A DNA stretch of 8,337 bases from an uncultured Actinomycetes bacterium (GCA_945957335.1 CAMFLJ010000158.1:1-8337), one strand, 5' to 3'. Positions 1 through 5,483 are shown, counted from the stretch's first letter. Program-made: numbers and translations. The notes: generated from the sequence alone by a model not told the origin.

Positions 1-44
1 CACTATCCTCTTCGTCGGCAGCGTCAGATGTGTATAAGAGACAG
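1..44 (+). other. Illumina Nextera i5 adapter (synthetic, not genomic)
   Basis: Bases 12-44 match the 33-base Nextera read-1 transposase adapter exactly. They end in the Tn5 mosaic end agatgtgtataagagacag (26-44). Bases 4-11 (tatcctct) match a standard Nextera i5 index (N/S503), and bases 1-3 (cac) are the end of the P5 primer. Genomic sequence therefore begins at base 45, exactly where transposase inserted the adapter during library preparation. Reading frames that cross this junction give artefactual peptides such as MYKRQ or MCIRDR. Confidence 0.98.
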
Positions 45-239
45 GTGCACGACATCGACGTCTACCGGGTGCTCGCCGTCTACAAGCTGGCCTGCATCGT
101 CGAGGGCGCCCTCGCCCGCATCCGGGCCACCCGCCCCGACGAGGACACCTCGAACACCGAGGCCACCGTGCAGGAGCTGGCGGCGCTGGCGCTCGACCTG
201 GCCGACCAGTCGTCGGTCGCCACCCTCCGCGGCGCCTGA
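45..239 (+). CDS. phosphotransferase family protein, C-terminal fragment (5' truncated)
   Basis: This is the last 64 codons of a gene cut off by the adapter junction, ending in TGA at 237-239. The visible part starts VHDIDVYRVLAVYKLACIVE and runs into a region rich in Ala, Leu and acidic residues. The pattern of an aromatic-Arg segment followed by a helix with KLA..VEG resembles the C-terminal helices of the APH/choline-kinase-like phosphotransferase family often found near acyl-CoA dehydrogenases in actinobacteria (ACAD10-N-like). In that family the catalytic HxD and DxD motifs lie further upstream, so none can be checked here. Any ATG upstream of base 45 comes from the adapter and is not a real start. 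The identification rests on a short tail and is only moderately secure; the reading frame itself is well supported. Confidence 0.6.
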   Translation: MHDIDVYRVLAVYKLACIVEGALARIRATRPDEDTSNTEATVQELAALALDLADQSSVATLRGA

Positions 240-254
240 CCCCTCCTTCCCAGC

Positions 255-301
255 AAACGGTGCGCAGAACCTGCCCCGGAGGCAGGTTCTGCGCACCGTT
301 T
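255..301. repeat. perfect 21-bp inverted repeat (hairpin unit 1)
   Basis: The left arm 255-275 (begins aaacggtgcgcagaacctgc) is the exact reverse complement of the right arm 281-301, with a 5-base loop ccgga. It lies 15 bases after the stop of the phosphotransferase fragment. It could act as a transcription terminator, although there is no T-run after it on either strand. Being symmetric, it would fold in transcripts from both directions. A diverged second copy follows 11 bases later, which points to a dispersed palindromic (REP-like) element rather than an ordinary terminator. Confidence 0.9.
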
Positions 302-312
302 CCCTCGAGTGA

Positions 313-364
313 CGAAACGGTGCGCTTTTCCTGCCCCCGGATGCAGGTTCTGCGCACCGTTTCG
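313..364. repeat. imperfect inverted repeat (hairpin unit 2, related to unit 1)
   Basis: The outer arms 313-325 and 352-364 (cgaaacggtgcgc and its complement) pair perfectly over 13 bp. The inner arms 330-334 and 343-347 (cctgc/gcagg) pair over 5 bp. They are separated by a 4x4 internal loop (tttt at 326-329 against ttct at 348-351), and the loop is ccccggat. The arms share aaacggtgcgc and cctgc with unit 1. The main difference is the left-arm tetranucleotide, agaa in unit 1 and tttt here, which breaks the pairing. The element ends 28 bases before the flavin reductase start codon. Confidence 0.85.
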
Positions 365-379
365 CCAGTGGGGTGCTCG

Positions 380-385
380 TAGGCT
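380..385 (+). promoter_or_regulatory. candidate -10 element for a leaderless flavin reductase transcript
   Basis: The hexamer taggct fits the actinobacterial TAnnnT -10 pattern and ends 6 bases before the ATG at 392. That is the geometry of leaderless transcripts, where transcription starts at the A of the start codon. The absence of a recognisable Shine-Dalgarno sequence upstream of 392 agrees with this. No clear -35 element is visible; the hairpin at 313-364 occupies the nearby upstream DNA. Confidence 0.35.
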
Positions 386-391
386 CGAGCG

Positions 392-892
392 ATGGCTGTC
401 GACGACGAGCTGCTGAACCGCGTCACCTGGAAGATCCCCAACGCGCTGGCCCTCGTGGGCTCGCGCGCCGGTGACGAGCGCAACGCCATGACCACGAGCT
501 GGATCACCCAGCTGGCCCAGGAACCGGTGCTGATCGGCGTTGGCGTCGACAACGATGCCGTCACCCACCGCCTCATCACCGAGGGCGGCAGCTTCACGGT
601 GAACCTGTGGGACGCCACCGACACCAAGGTGTTCGTGAAGTTCTCCAAGCCCGCCACCGACGACGGCGCCACCCTCAACGGCCGTGCGGTGCGTGCCGCC
701 ACCACCGGTGCCCCCGTGTTCGACGAGGCGCTGGCCTGGGTCGACTGCGAGGTGCGCCACACCCTCGACCTCGGGAGCCACACGCTGTTCGTGGGCGAGG
801 TCGTGGACGCCTCGATCCGCGACGACGAGGCCCGCCCGGCGTCGATGAACGACACGCGCATGAAGTACGGCGGGGTGCGCCGGGGCCACTGA
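392..892 (+). CDS. flavin reductase-like domain protein (FMN-binding split barrel)
   Basis: This 166-residue protein has the length and layout of single-domain flavin reductase/flavoredoxin proteins, which bind FMN and either reduce free flavin with NAD(P)H or act as partners of flavin-dependent oxygenases. The FMN-binding segment is at residues 32-57 (AMTTSWITQLAQEPVLIGVG), followed by the hydrophobic strand SFTVNLW at 67-73. The later segment with C119-E-V, H130 and GEV (135-137) matches the conserved second half of the domain. The C-terminus MKYGGVRRGH ends on the usual aromatic-basic motif. No partner monooxygenase gene is visible, so the physiological acceptor is unknown. The ATG start is chosen because the domain begins at once; it lacks an obvious ribosome binding site and may be leaderless. 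The gene converges with the minus-strand DUF6204 gene across an 11-base gap. Confidence 0.88.
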   Translation: MAVDDELLNRVTWKIPNALALVGSRAGDERNAMTTSWITQLAQEPVLIGVGVDNDAVTHRLITEGGSFTVNLWDATDTKVFVKFSKPATDDGATLNGRAVRAATTGAPVFDEALAWVDCEVRHTLDLGSHTLFVGEVVDASIRDDEARPASMNDTRMKYGGVRRGH

Positions 893-903
893 CCCCTGCG
901 CCG

Positions 904-1248
904 CTACCGGGCCGAGCGGGCCCGGCCGGCCTCCCACATCGAGGCCATGTCGGTGGTGGTCACCTCGAGCCCCCGGTTGGCCACGCCGAGCCGGTCGAGC
1001 TCCGCCTCGGCCATCTCCGTGGCCCGCTCGACGGCCTCGGTCTCGGGGTCGTCGCCGTCGGCGCGCAGCTGCACCCGGTAGCGGAAGAAGTCGAGGGCGC
1101 GGTCGTAGGTGAGGCTGCCGGCCTCGTGGTAGCCACCGGCCACGAGCACCTCGTGCTCGGGCAGCTCGGCGGTGAGCCGGGCGCGCGCCTCGTCGTCGAG
1201 GTCCGCGAAGCGGCCCTTCACGGTGGCCCGGTAGATCCTCATCGCCAT
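904..1248 (-). CDS. DUF6204 family protein
   Basis: This 114-residue protein has an N-terminus (MRIYRATVKGRFADLDDEAR) and central SLTYDRALDFFRYRVQL segment that resemble the small actinobacterial DUF6204 family: a short β strand, then a GRF.LdDe.ra helix, a central TYDRALDFF motif and a βαβ finish. The family's function is unknown. The protein has no signal peptide or membrane segment, so it is probably cytosolic. Two in-frame ATGs compete: the one at 1248, and one two codons in (1242) that gives the more typical start M-R-I-Y-R. Neither has a strong Shine-Dalgarno sequence. The gene follows the SnoaL-like gene after a 54-base gap with a weak hairpin, so co-transcription is possible but not shown. 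The family assignment is from memory of motif pattern only. Confidence 0.72.
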   Translation of the reverse strand: MAMRIYRATVKGRFADLDDEARARLTAELPEHEVLVAGGYHEAGSLTYDRALDFFRYRVQLRADGDDPETEAVERATEMAEAELDRLGVANRGLEVTTTDMASMWEAGRARSAR

Positions 1249-1266
1249 GCGCTCAGTCTGGCGTGG

Positions 1267-1288
1267 CCCCTCGCCGGCAGCGAAGGGG
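1267..1288 (-). terminator. weak hairpin after the SnoaL-like gene
   Basis: Bases 1267-1273 pair with 1281-1288 (CCCCT/AGGGG plus CG/CG) with one bulged A at 1283 and a 7-base loop. The structure lies 14 bases beyond the stop codon of the SnoaL-like gene on the minus strand and upstream of the DUF6204 gene. It has no T-run, so it may be a weak terminator, or chance in GC-rich sequence. Confidence 0.3.
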
Positions 1289-1302
1289 TTTCCGGTGCCG
1301 CG

Positions 1303-1764
1303 TCAGGGACCGGTGACGGGGCGGTCCTCGGTGAACTCGACCTGCAGCTCGCGCTCGGCGAGCTTCCAGCCGGCGGCGGTGCGCCGGTAGCGGTCGAGGT
1401 AGCGGATCGCCATCACGTAGTCGAGCTTGCCGCTGCCGTCGTCGGCGTCGTGGATGTGGTGGGCGAGGCAGTACGTCTCGCCCGTGCCCTCGTCGCCGTC
1501 GAGCTCGACGTAGTGGTTGGCCACCACGTGCATGGTGACGTCGTAGCGGCCCAGTCCGGCGAAGGCCGTCGCGACCTCCTCCGGGCCGTTGCGCACCCGG
1601 GCCGGCTCGGCCTGGCCCCGGTTGCAGATCCGCAGCACGCCGTCGTCGGTGAAGCACGCGCCCGCGGCGGGACCGTCGACGCGGTCGGCCGCCCGGGCGT
1701 AGTCCTCGACGAGGCGCCGGATGGCGAGCCGGTCGGCGAGGTCGTGCAGGTCGAGGTCGGCCAT
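1303..1764 (-). CDS. SnoaL-like / NTF2-like domain protein
   Basis: This 153-residue protein has the size and sequence pattern of the SnoaL-like branch of the NTF2-like fold (cone-shaped α+β barrel). An N-terminal helix with LADRLAIRRLVEDYARAADRVD is followed by the FTDDGVLRI strand (about residues 38-46). A central segment has TMHVVANHYVELDGDEGTGE (about 76-95), and the end reads RYRRTAAGWKLAERELQVEF. Members are cyclases, isomerases, dehydratases or non-catalytic partners acting on ketonic or steroid-like substrates; the specific reaction cannot be read here. Its ATG shares its A with the TGA of the upstream SDR (TGATG, 1762-1766), so translation is almost certainly coupled. This suggests the two proteins act on the same substrate. 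No separate ribosome binding site is needed under this arrangement. Confidence 0.88.
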   Translation of the reverse strand: MADLDLHDLADRLAIRRLVEDYARAADRVDGPAAGACFTDDGVLRICNRGQAEPARVRNGPEEVATAFAGLGRYDVTMHVVANHYVELDGDEGTGETYCLAHHIHDADDGSGKLDYVMAIRYLDRYRRTAAGWKLAERELQVEFTEDRPVTGP

Positions 1765-2624
1765 CAACCGACCGCCTGGAAGGTCCAGCCCGGCAGGAGG
1801 CCGAGGTCGGAGCAGAGCTTCGGGGCGAAGATCCACTTGCCGAGGAACTTGTCGGCGCCCGGGTTCGAGGCCAGCCAGGCCACGACCTGGCCGGTGGCCT
1901 CGGCGGGCTCGCTGCCGAAGCCCTCGGAGTACTCGTCGTCGGGTTTGATGGCCTTGCGGGCCTCGGTGACGACGTTGCCGGGATCGACGTTGAACGCCCG
2001 GATGCCCTGGCCGCGGTGGTCGGCGTTGATGCCGCCGGCGACGCGCCCGAAGGCGGCCTTGGAGGCCGAGTAGAGGATCCCCCAGCCGCCCTCGCCCGCC
2101 GGTGCCGGCGGGTCGAGGCGGGCCGAGCCCGAGACCATGTTGATCACGGTGCCGCTGCCCCGCTCGATCATGTGCGGCAGCACCGCCTGGATCAGCAGGA
2201 CCTGGTTGATGAAGTTGCCGGTGAACATGTTCATCATCGACTCCGACGTCAGGTCGGCGACCTTGTCGAGGGTGCCCACGCCCTTGTAGATGGCGTTGTT
2301 GAACAGCACGTCGATGCGGCCCCACTCCTGGAGCACGGTGGCCGGCAGGCCCAGCACGGCGTCGAGGTCCATGAGGTCCATCGGCACGATGAGGGCCCGC
2401 TGGCCGAGCGCCTCGACCTCCTCGGCGGTGCGCTCGAGGCTGCCGGGCACGGTCACGAGCGGGCCGGCGTTGGCGACGGACTGGACCTCGGACGAGCCGG
2501 AGCCCTCCTTGACCGTGCGGGCGCTGACGACGACGTCGTAGCCGGCCTCGGCGAGCGCGAGCGCGCCGGCCCGGCCGATGCCGCGGCTGGCGCCGGTGAC
2601 GATGGCGACGGGTGAGTCGGACAT
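1764..2624 (-). CDS. short-chain dehydrogenase/reductase (canonical active site)
   Basis: This 286-residue classical SDR is predicted to be a cytosolic NAD(P)(H)-dependent oxidoreductase of alcohols and ketones. The dinucleotide-binding motif TGASRGIG is at residues 10-17, the structural NNA at 109-111 (followed by Ile instead of the usual Gly), an Asn at 137 in the helix-4 position, the catalytic Ser around 165, and YSASK at 185-189. An extra segment between β2 and α3 (residues 37-62, SARTVKEG through VPGSLERT) is longer than in FabG-type enzymes. The start is fixed by the Rossmann strand close to Met1 and a strong aaggggg ribosome binding site 6 bases upstream. The TGA overlaps the ATG of the SnoaL-like gene. 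Substrate unknown; pairing with a SnoaL-like protein favours a cyclic or steroid-like ketone, but that is inference. Confidence 0.95.
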   Translation of the reverse strand: MSDSPVAIVTGASRGIGRAGALALAEAGYDVVVSARTVKEGSGSSEVQSVANAGPLVTVPGSLERTAEEVEALGQRALIVPMDLMDLDAVLGLPATVLQEWGRIDVLFNNAIYKGVGTLDKVADLTSESMMNMFTGNFINQVLLIQAVLPHMIERGSGTVINMVSGSARLDPPAPAGEGGWGILYSASKAAFGRVAGGINADHRGQGIRAFNVDPGNVVTEARKAIKPDDEYSEGFGSEPAEATGQVVAWLASNPGADKFLGKWIFAPKLCSDLGLLPGWTFQAVG

Positions 2625-2630
2625 GTGGTT

Positions 2631-2646
2631 CCCCCTTGTTCGGGGG
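2631..2646 (-). promoter_or_regulatory. Shine-Dalgarno of the SDR within a small hairpin
   Basis: On the minus strand, aaggggg (2631-2637) sits 6 bases before the SDR start codon. A run of five C at 2642-2646 can pair with the five G at 2631-2635 across the 6-base loop gaacaa, hiding the ribosome binding site. If transcription starts near 2642, as the candidate -10 at 2649-2654 would imply, much of the C arm would be missing and the hairpin would not form. Confidence 0.5.
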
Positions 2647-2648
2647 CG

Positions 2649-2654
2649 ACCCTA
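2649..2654 (-). promoter_or_regulatory. candidate -10 hexamer upstream of the SDR/SnoaL operon
   Basis: On the minus strand the sequence reads tagggt, matching TAnnnT, about 25 bases upstream of the SDR start codon. No -35 element at a good distance is visible: ctgacc lies about 20 bases upstream, a poor match and too far. The position between the vanY hairpin terminator and the SDR ribosome binding site makes a promoter here plausible. Confidence 0.3.
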
Positions 2655-2660
2655 TCCGTA

Positions 2661-2687
2661 CCGGCGGACCTGCTGGTCAGCCGCCGG
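2661..2687 (-). terminator. hairpin after the VanY-domain gene
   Basis: CCGGCGG (2661-2667) pairs perfectly with CCGCCGG (2681-2687). Inside it, ACC/GGT can extend the stem past a 3-base bulge to a TGCT loop. It begins 6 bases past the TGA of the VanY-domain gene on the minus strand, the expected place for a terminator. There is no T-run, which is common for actinobacterial terminators. Confidence 0.5.
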
Positions 2688-2693
2688 GGAGGC

Positions 2694-3917
2694 TCAGCCC
2701 CCGCCCACCGACCAGTGCCACGGCTCACCGGCGAGCGGGGTCCAGCCGTAGCTCGGGGCGTTCGCCACCATCCAGCGGTAGGCGGCGTCGCCGGAGGAGA
2801 GCGTGCGCCCGCCGATGGTGAAGTCGACGGCCAGGCCCTGCTCGTGCTTCGAGCGCCCGGGGATGGCGGTGGCGGGGGTGCACTGCTCCGGGGGCATCTG
2901 GTAGATCGCGTAGTCGGAGGTGCCGCAGTGCTCCCGGCGCAGCTGGATCTGCGAGCTGGAGTCGCGGTAGCCGCTGCCGCCGAGGTTGAAGCCGGCGGCC
3001 GAGGCGGCCGAGAGCAGCGAGCTGAGGTTGCCGGCGATCGAGCTGGCCACGGTGATGCCGCCCACGGTGGTCAGGCCCGGCCTGGTGATGACCGGGACGG
3101 AGCCCGAGCCGCCGCCGGAACCGCCACCGCTGCCCCCGCCGGAGCCGCCGGTGTTTCGGCTGGCCGACAGCCGGGCGGCGAGCGCGGCCTGCTCGGAGGC
3201 GATCCGGCTGGAGAGCTGCGAGTCGATGGCGGCGAGCGACTGGGACTCGGCGAGGCGGTCGTTGAGGCGGGCGCTGACCTGGTTGGCGAGCGTCTGCTGC
3301 TGGGCGAGCGCGGCGTCGTAGCCCGACTTCTTCTCGGCGAGCGAGTCGCGCCGGGTGGCGGCCTCGGCGCGGGCCTTCTCGGCCGCGGCGCGCTGGTCAT
3401 CGAGCTGCTGGCGGGCGCTCTTGTACTCGTCGACGACGTCGAGCTTGGCGCCGCTGGTGGCGTCGATCAGCGCCTGCTTGGAGGCGGCGTCGTTGGCCGA
3501 CTCCTCGCGGAAGACGTCGAGGGCCTTGTCGCCCTGCGGGTCGATGTAGGCGCTCACCGCGGCGTCGACGACCTCGCTGCGCAGCGAGTCGATGCGGGCC
3601 TGGGTCTCGGCGGCCTCGCGCTCGGCCTGCTCGGCGCGGGCCGTGGCCGCGTCGACCTGGGCCTGGGCGTCGGCCATGGCCGCCTGGGTGGCCTTCACGT
3701 TGGCCTGGATGTCGGCCAGCGCCGAGTCGAGCTGGGCGTCGCTCGCCTTGAGGGTGTCGATCTGGGCGGCGACCTCGGCCCGCTTGCGCTTGACCTCACG
3801 CTGGTCGGCGGCGGTGTCGGCCGAGGCCCCGCTGATGGGCAGCAGGGCGACGAGGGCGATCGTCGAGCCGGCGAGCAGGGCGACGGCCCTGGTCGTGCGG
3901 CGACGGGGTGCGGCCAT
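2694..3917 (-). CDS. secreted coiled-coil protein with C-terminal M15B (VanY-type) D-Ala-D-Ala carboxypeptidase domain
   Basis: This 407-residue protein begins with a Sec-type signal peptide: basic RRRTTR, a hydrophobic core, then ISGASA with likely cleavage after residue 33. Residues 35-255 are a long, Ala/Glu/Gln/Arg-rich coiled coil. A Gly-Ser linker at 257-272 leads to a VanY/M15B domain at about 280-407. Zinc and catalytic residues are visible: GYRD at 316-319, H358 and D365 in SKHEQGLAVDF, then E398 and H401 in EPWHW. C331 and C346 could form a disulfide. VanY-type enzymes trim the terminal D-Ala from peptidoglycan stem peptides outside the membrane. A coiled coil before a wall hydrolase recalls PcsB/EnvC-type proteins, where the coil controls activity, but no FtsEX-like genes are here. 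The start at 3917 is preferred over an upstream ATG at 4022 because it starts the signal peptide and has ggaggag 8 bases upstream. Confidence 0.92.
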   Translation of the reverse strand: MAAPRRRTTRAVALLAGSTIALVALLPISGASADTAADQREVKRKRAEVAAQIDTLKASDAQLDSALADIQANVKATQAAMADAQAQVDAATARAEQAEREAAETQARIDSLRSEVVDAAVSAYIDPQGDKALDVFREESANDAASKQALIDATSGAKLDVVDEYKSARQQLDDQRAAAEKARAEAATRRDSLAEKKSGYDAALAQQQTLANQVSARLNDRLAESQSLAAIDSQLSSRIASEQAALAARLSASRNTGGSGGGSGGGSGGGSGSVPVITRPGLTTVGGITVASSIAGNLSSLLSAASAAGFNLGGSGYRDSSSQIQLRREHCGTSDYAIYQMPPEQCTPATAIPGRSKHEQGLAVDFTIGGRTLSSGDAAYRWMVANAPSYGWTPLAGEPWHWSVGGG

Positions 3918-4131
3918 GAAGGCGCTCCTCCGGACGGGTCGGCGGGTGGATGGATCGGACGGTGGCGGCGTCTGCGGCTCCGTTGCCGGCAGACGGTCGT
4001 AACGGTTCTGCAATGTAGCCACGCCGCCCGCGGCTGGGGGTGACCCGGGGCGGCGGGGACGCGAAGTCCCAGGTCAGAGCGGTCGTGCAGGCCACCGGGA
4101 TGTCGACTCGCCCGGGTCGTTCCGTCACATA

Positions 4132-4148
4132 GCCGTCTCAGAGACGGC
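4132..4148 (-). terminator. 17-base palindrome GCCGTCT-CAG-AGACGGC
   Basis: The 7-bp arms 4132-4138 and 4142-4148 pair perfectly around a 3-base loop; the 8-base arms are symmetric about A4140. It lies about 104 bases after the reductase stop codon and about 215 bases upstream of the VanY start. It may terminate the reductase transcript (the minus-strand tail reads tatgtgac, only slightly T-rich) or be an operator for the VanY-domain gene. Confidence 0.4.
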
Positions 4149-4210
4149 GACGCCGGGCCTCTCCGGGCCTACCCCGGCACCGCCGCACCGGCCGGGCTCC
4201 GGCCCGAGAC

Positions 4211-4240
4211 GGGCTGGGCCGAGTCGGGCCGGGTCGGGCC
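4211..4240. repeat. three tandem 10-bp GC-rich units
   Basis: Three consecutive decamers read gggctgggcc, gagtcgggcc and gggtcgggcc. A similar pair, cgccgggcct and ctccgggcct, lies at 4151-4170 in about the same period. The tract lies just beyond the reductase stop codon. A 10-bp period keeps each unit on the same helix face, but slipped-strand expansion of noncoding GC-rich DNA explains it equally well. Confidence 0.6.
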
Positions 4241-4251
4241 GAACCGCCGGG

Positions 4252-5460
4252 TCAGGCCCGGACGAGGAGCGGGTCGGCGAGGGCGAGGCCCTTGCCCCCG
4301 ACGTCGAGGAGGCGTCCGGCCAGGCCGGGGTGCTGCTCGTCGACGAGGTTGGCCATGATGTCGAGCACGAGCTCCATGGTGAAGCCGGTCGACAGGGCCA
4401 TGCCGAGCAGCACCCGCAGCAGCTTGGGCCGGCCGATGACCCAGGCGAAGCGGCGGGCGGTGGCGAAGAACGGGTCGTAGTCGCGCGCCAGCACGGCCTG
4501 GTAGGTGGCCGGCGCGATGTTGGGCAGCTCGAGGAAGGCCTCGGCGGCGTGGCGGCCCGACTCGAGGGCGTAGTCGATGCCCTCGCCGTTGAACGGGTTG
4601 ACCAGGCCGGCGGCGTCGCCCACCGCGACCCATCCGGGTCCGCTGCGGCGTTCGACGTGCATCGGGAGGCGCCAGGCCTTCGGCCGGTCGGTGAGCTCAC
4701 CGAGCTGCCACGACTCCCCCACCTGGGCGAGGTAGGCGTCGAGCATGGTGTTGAGGTTGAGGTCCTTGAAGTTCCTCATCGTCGAGAGGGCACCGACGCC
4801 GATGTTGACGATGCCGTCGCCGGCGGGGAACACCCAGCCGTAGCCGGGAACGATCCGGCCGTCCGGGCCCTCGACGGTGAGGCACGCCTCCATGTAGCGG
4901 TCGTCGGCGCGGCCCGAGGGGGCGTAGGCCCGGATGGCGAGGCCGAACGGCGAGGTGCTCACCCGGGTGGCGCCGAGCAGGCGGGCGGCGGCCGAGCCGG
5001 CACCCGAGGCGATGACGACGAGGTCGGCGCGCACCTCGGTCTGGCCGGCGCGCACGCCCACGACCCGGCCCGTGACCTCGTCGACGACGGGCTCGGCTGA
5101 CGCGTGCTCGCGCAGGTCGGCGCCCGAGTCGACGGCGGCCTGCATGACCATGGCGTCGAACTCGGCCCGTGGCGCCACCGCGCCCACCGGCGGGAACGCG
5201 CCGTCGGGCCAGCGGACCTCACGGATCGTGCGGCCGGCCTGCACCCGCAGCCCGTCGATGCGGTGGAAGCGGGAGATGTCGAGGCCGAGGCGCTGCAGCT
5301 CGGCCACCGCCCTCGGGGTGAGGCCGTCGCCGCAGGACTTGTCGCGGCCCCGGGCGGCCTTCTCGAAGAGGACGACGCTCGCGCCGGCGCGCGCCAGCCA
5401 CGCCGCGGCCGAGGCCCCGGCGGGCCCCGCTCCGATGACGGCGACGTCGCAGCGCTCCAT
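4252..5460 (-). CDS. geranylgeranyl reductase family FAD-dependent oxidoreductase
   Basis: This 402-residue flavoprotein belongs to the geranylgeranyl reductase group of the PHBH-fold superfamily. The FAD ADP-binding motif GAGPAG is at residues 10-15, ending β2 at LFEK (31-34). The family segment KSCGDGLTPRAVAELQRLG is at 41-59, GYGWVFP at 206-212, and the second FAD motif VGDAAGLVNPFNGEGIDYA at 280-298. The C-terminal 100 residues are helical and hydrophobic, fitting a lipid-binding region. Family members saturate isoprenoid double bonds in archaeal lipids, chlorophyll side chains or, in actinobacteria, the menaquinone tail (MenJ-type). Which substrate applies here is open; menaquinone is the default for this type of organism. 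The ATG is placed 4 codons before the first β strand; its upstream sequence has only a weak ribosome binding site (gagaat-like motif, possibly leaderless). It stands 103 bases from the upstream SDR. Confidence 0.93.
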   Translation of the reverse strand: MERCDVAVIGAGPAGASAAAWLARAGASVVLFEKAARGRDKSCGDGLTPRAVAELQRLGLDISRFHRIDGLRVQAGRTIREVRWPDGAFPPVGAVAPRAEFDAMVMQAAVDSGADLREHASAEPVVDEVTGRVVGVRAGQTEVRADLVVIASGAGSAAARLLGATRVSTSPFGLAIRAYAPSGRADDRYMEACLTVEGPDGRIVPGYGWVFPAGDGIVNIGVGALSTMRNFKDLNLNTMLDAYLAQVGESWQLGELTDRPKAWRLPMHVERRSGPGWVAVGDAAGLVNPFNGEGIDYALESGRHAAEAFLELPNIAPATYQAVLARDYDPFFATARRFAWVIGRPKLLRVLLGMALSTGFTMELVLDIMANLVDEQHPGLAGRLLDVGGKGLALADPLLVRA

Positions 5461-5483
5461 GGCCGTTGATTCTCGCCCGCCGG

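Larger units (their letters stand above)
3918..4251. other. 334-base intergenic region without a convincing gene
   Basis: This gap separates the geranylgeranyl-reductase-like gene from the VanY-domain gene, both on the minus strand. It holds the vanY ribosome binding site (ggaggag, about 3926-3932), a perfect hairpin at 4132-4148, and an extremely GC-rich stretch with a 10-base period (about 4151-4240). Open frames cross it but show no domain-like composition and no ribosome binding site. I looked for a c-di-AMP (ydaO) riboswitch, sometimes found ahead of actinobacterial wall-hydrolase genes, and did not recognise one. The promoter of the VanY-domain gene must lie here but is not obvious. Confidence 0.7.

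Noticed and set aside
1..44. Possible natural Tn5-like transposon end
   Set aside because: The mosaic end is the engineered hyperactive form and is joined to an index and sequencing primer, so it comes from library preparation.
24..312. Several short open frames on both strands crossing 24-312
   Set aside because: They start in or end in the synthetic adapter (1-44) or run through the palindromic repeats. Only the frame 45-239 reads like a natural protein.
607..2073. Long plus-strand open frame opposite the DUF6204, SnoaL and SDR genes
   Set aside because: Its translation is low-complexity Arg/Gly/Val/His-rich with no domain pattern. It is an antisense shadow of GC-rich genes with recognised domains on the minus strand.
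4012..4017. tacatt on the minus strand as the -10 promoter element of the VanY-domain gene
   Set aside because: No partner -35 lies at 16-19 bases, and it would leave an unexplained leader of about 90 bases, so one weak hexamer is not enough.
3918..4022. N-terminal extension of the VanY-domain protein to the ATG at 4022
   Set aside because: The extra 35 residues are Pro/Arg-rich and would bury the signal peptide. The ATG at 3917 has a good ggaggag site and begins a typical Sec signal.
2625..4043. Long plus-strand open frame opposite the VanY-domain gene
   Set aside because: It is highly Gly/Val/Leu repetitive, mirrors the coiled-coil codons of the opposite strand, and has no ribosome binding site or known domain.
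3918..4251. Possible c-di-AMP (ydaO) riboswitch upstream of the wall enzyme gene
   Set aside because: None of the conserved ydaO sequence blocks was recognisable on the minus strand. Only a simple palindrome and GC-rich repeats are present.
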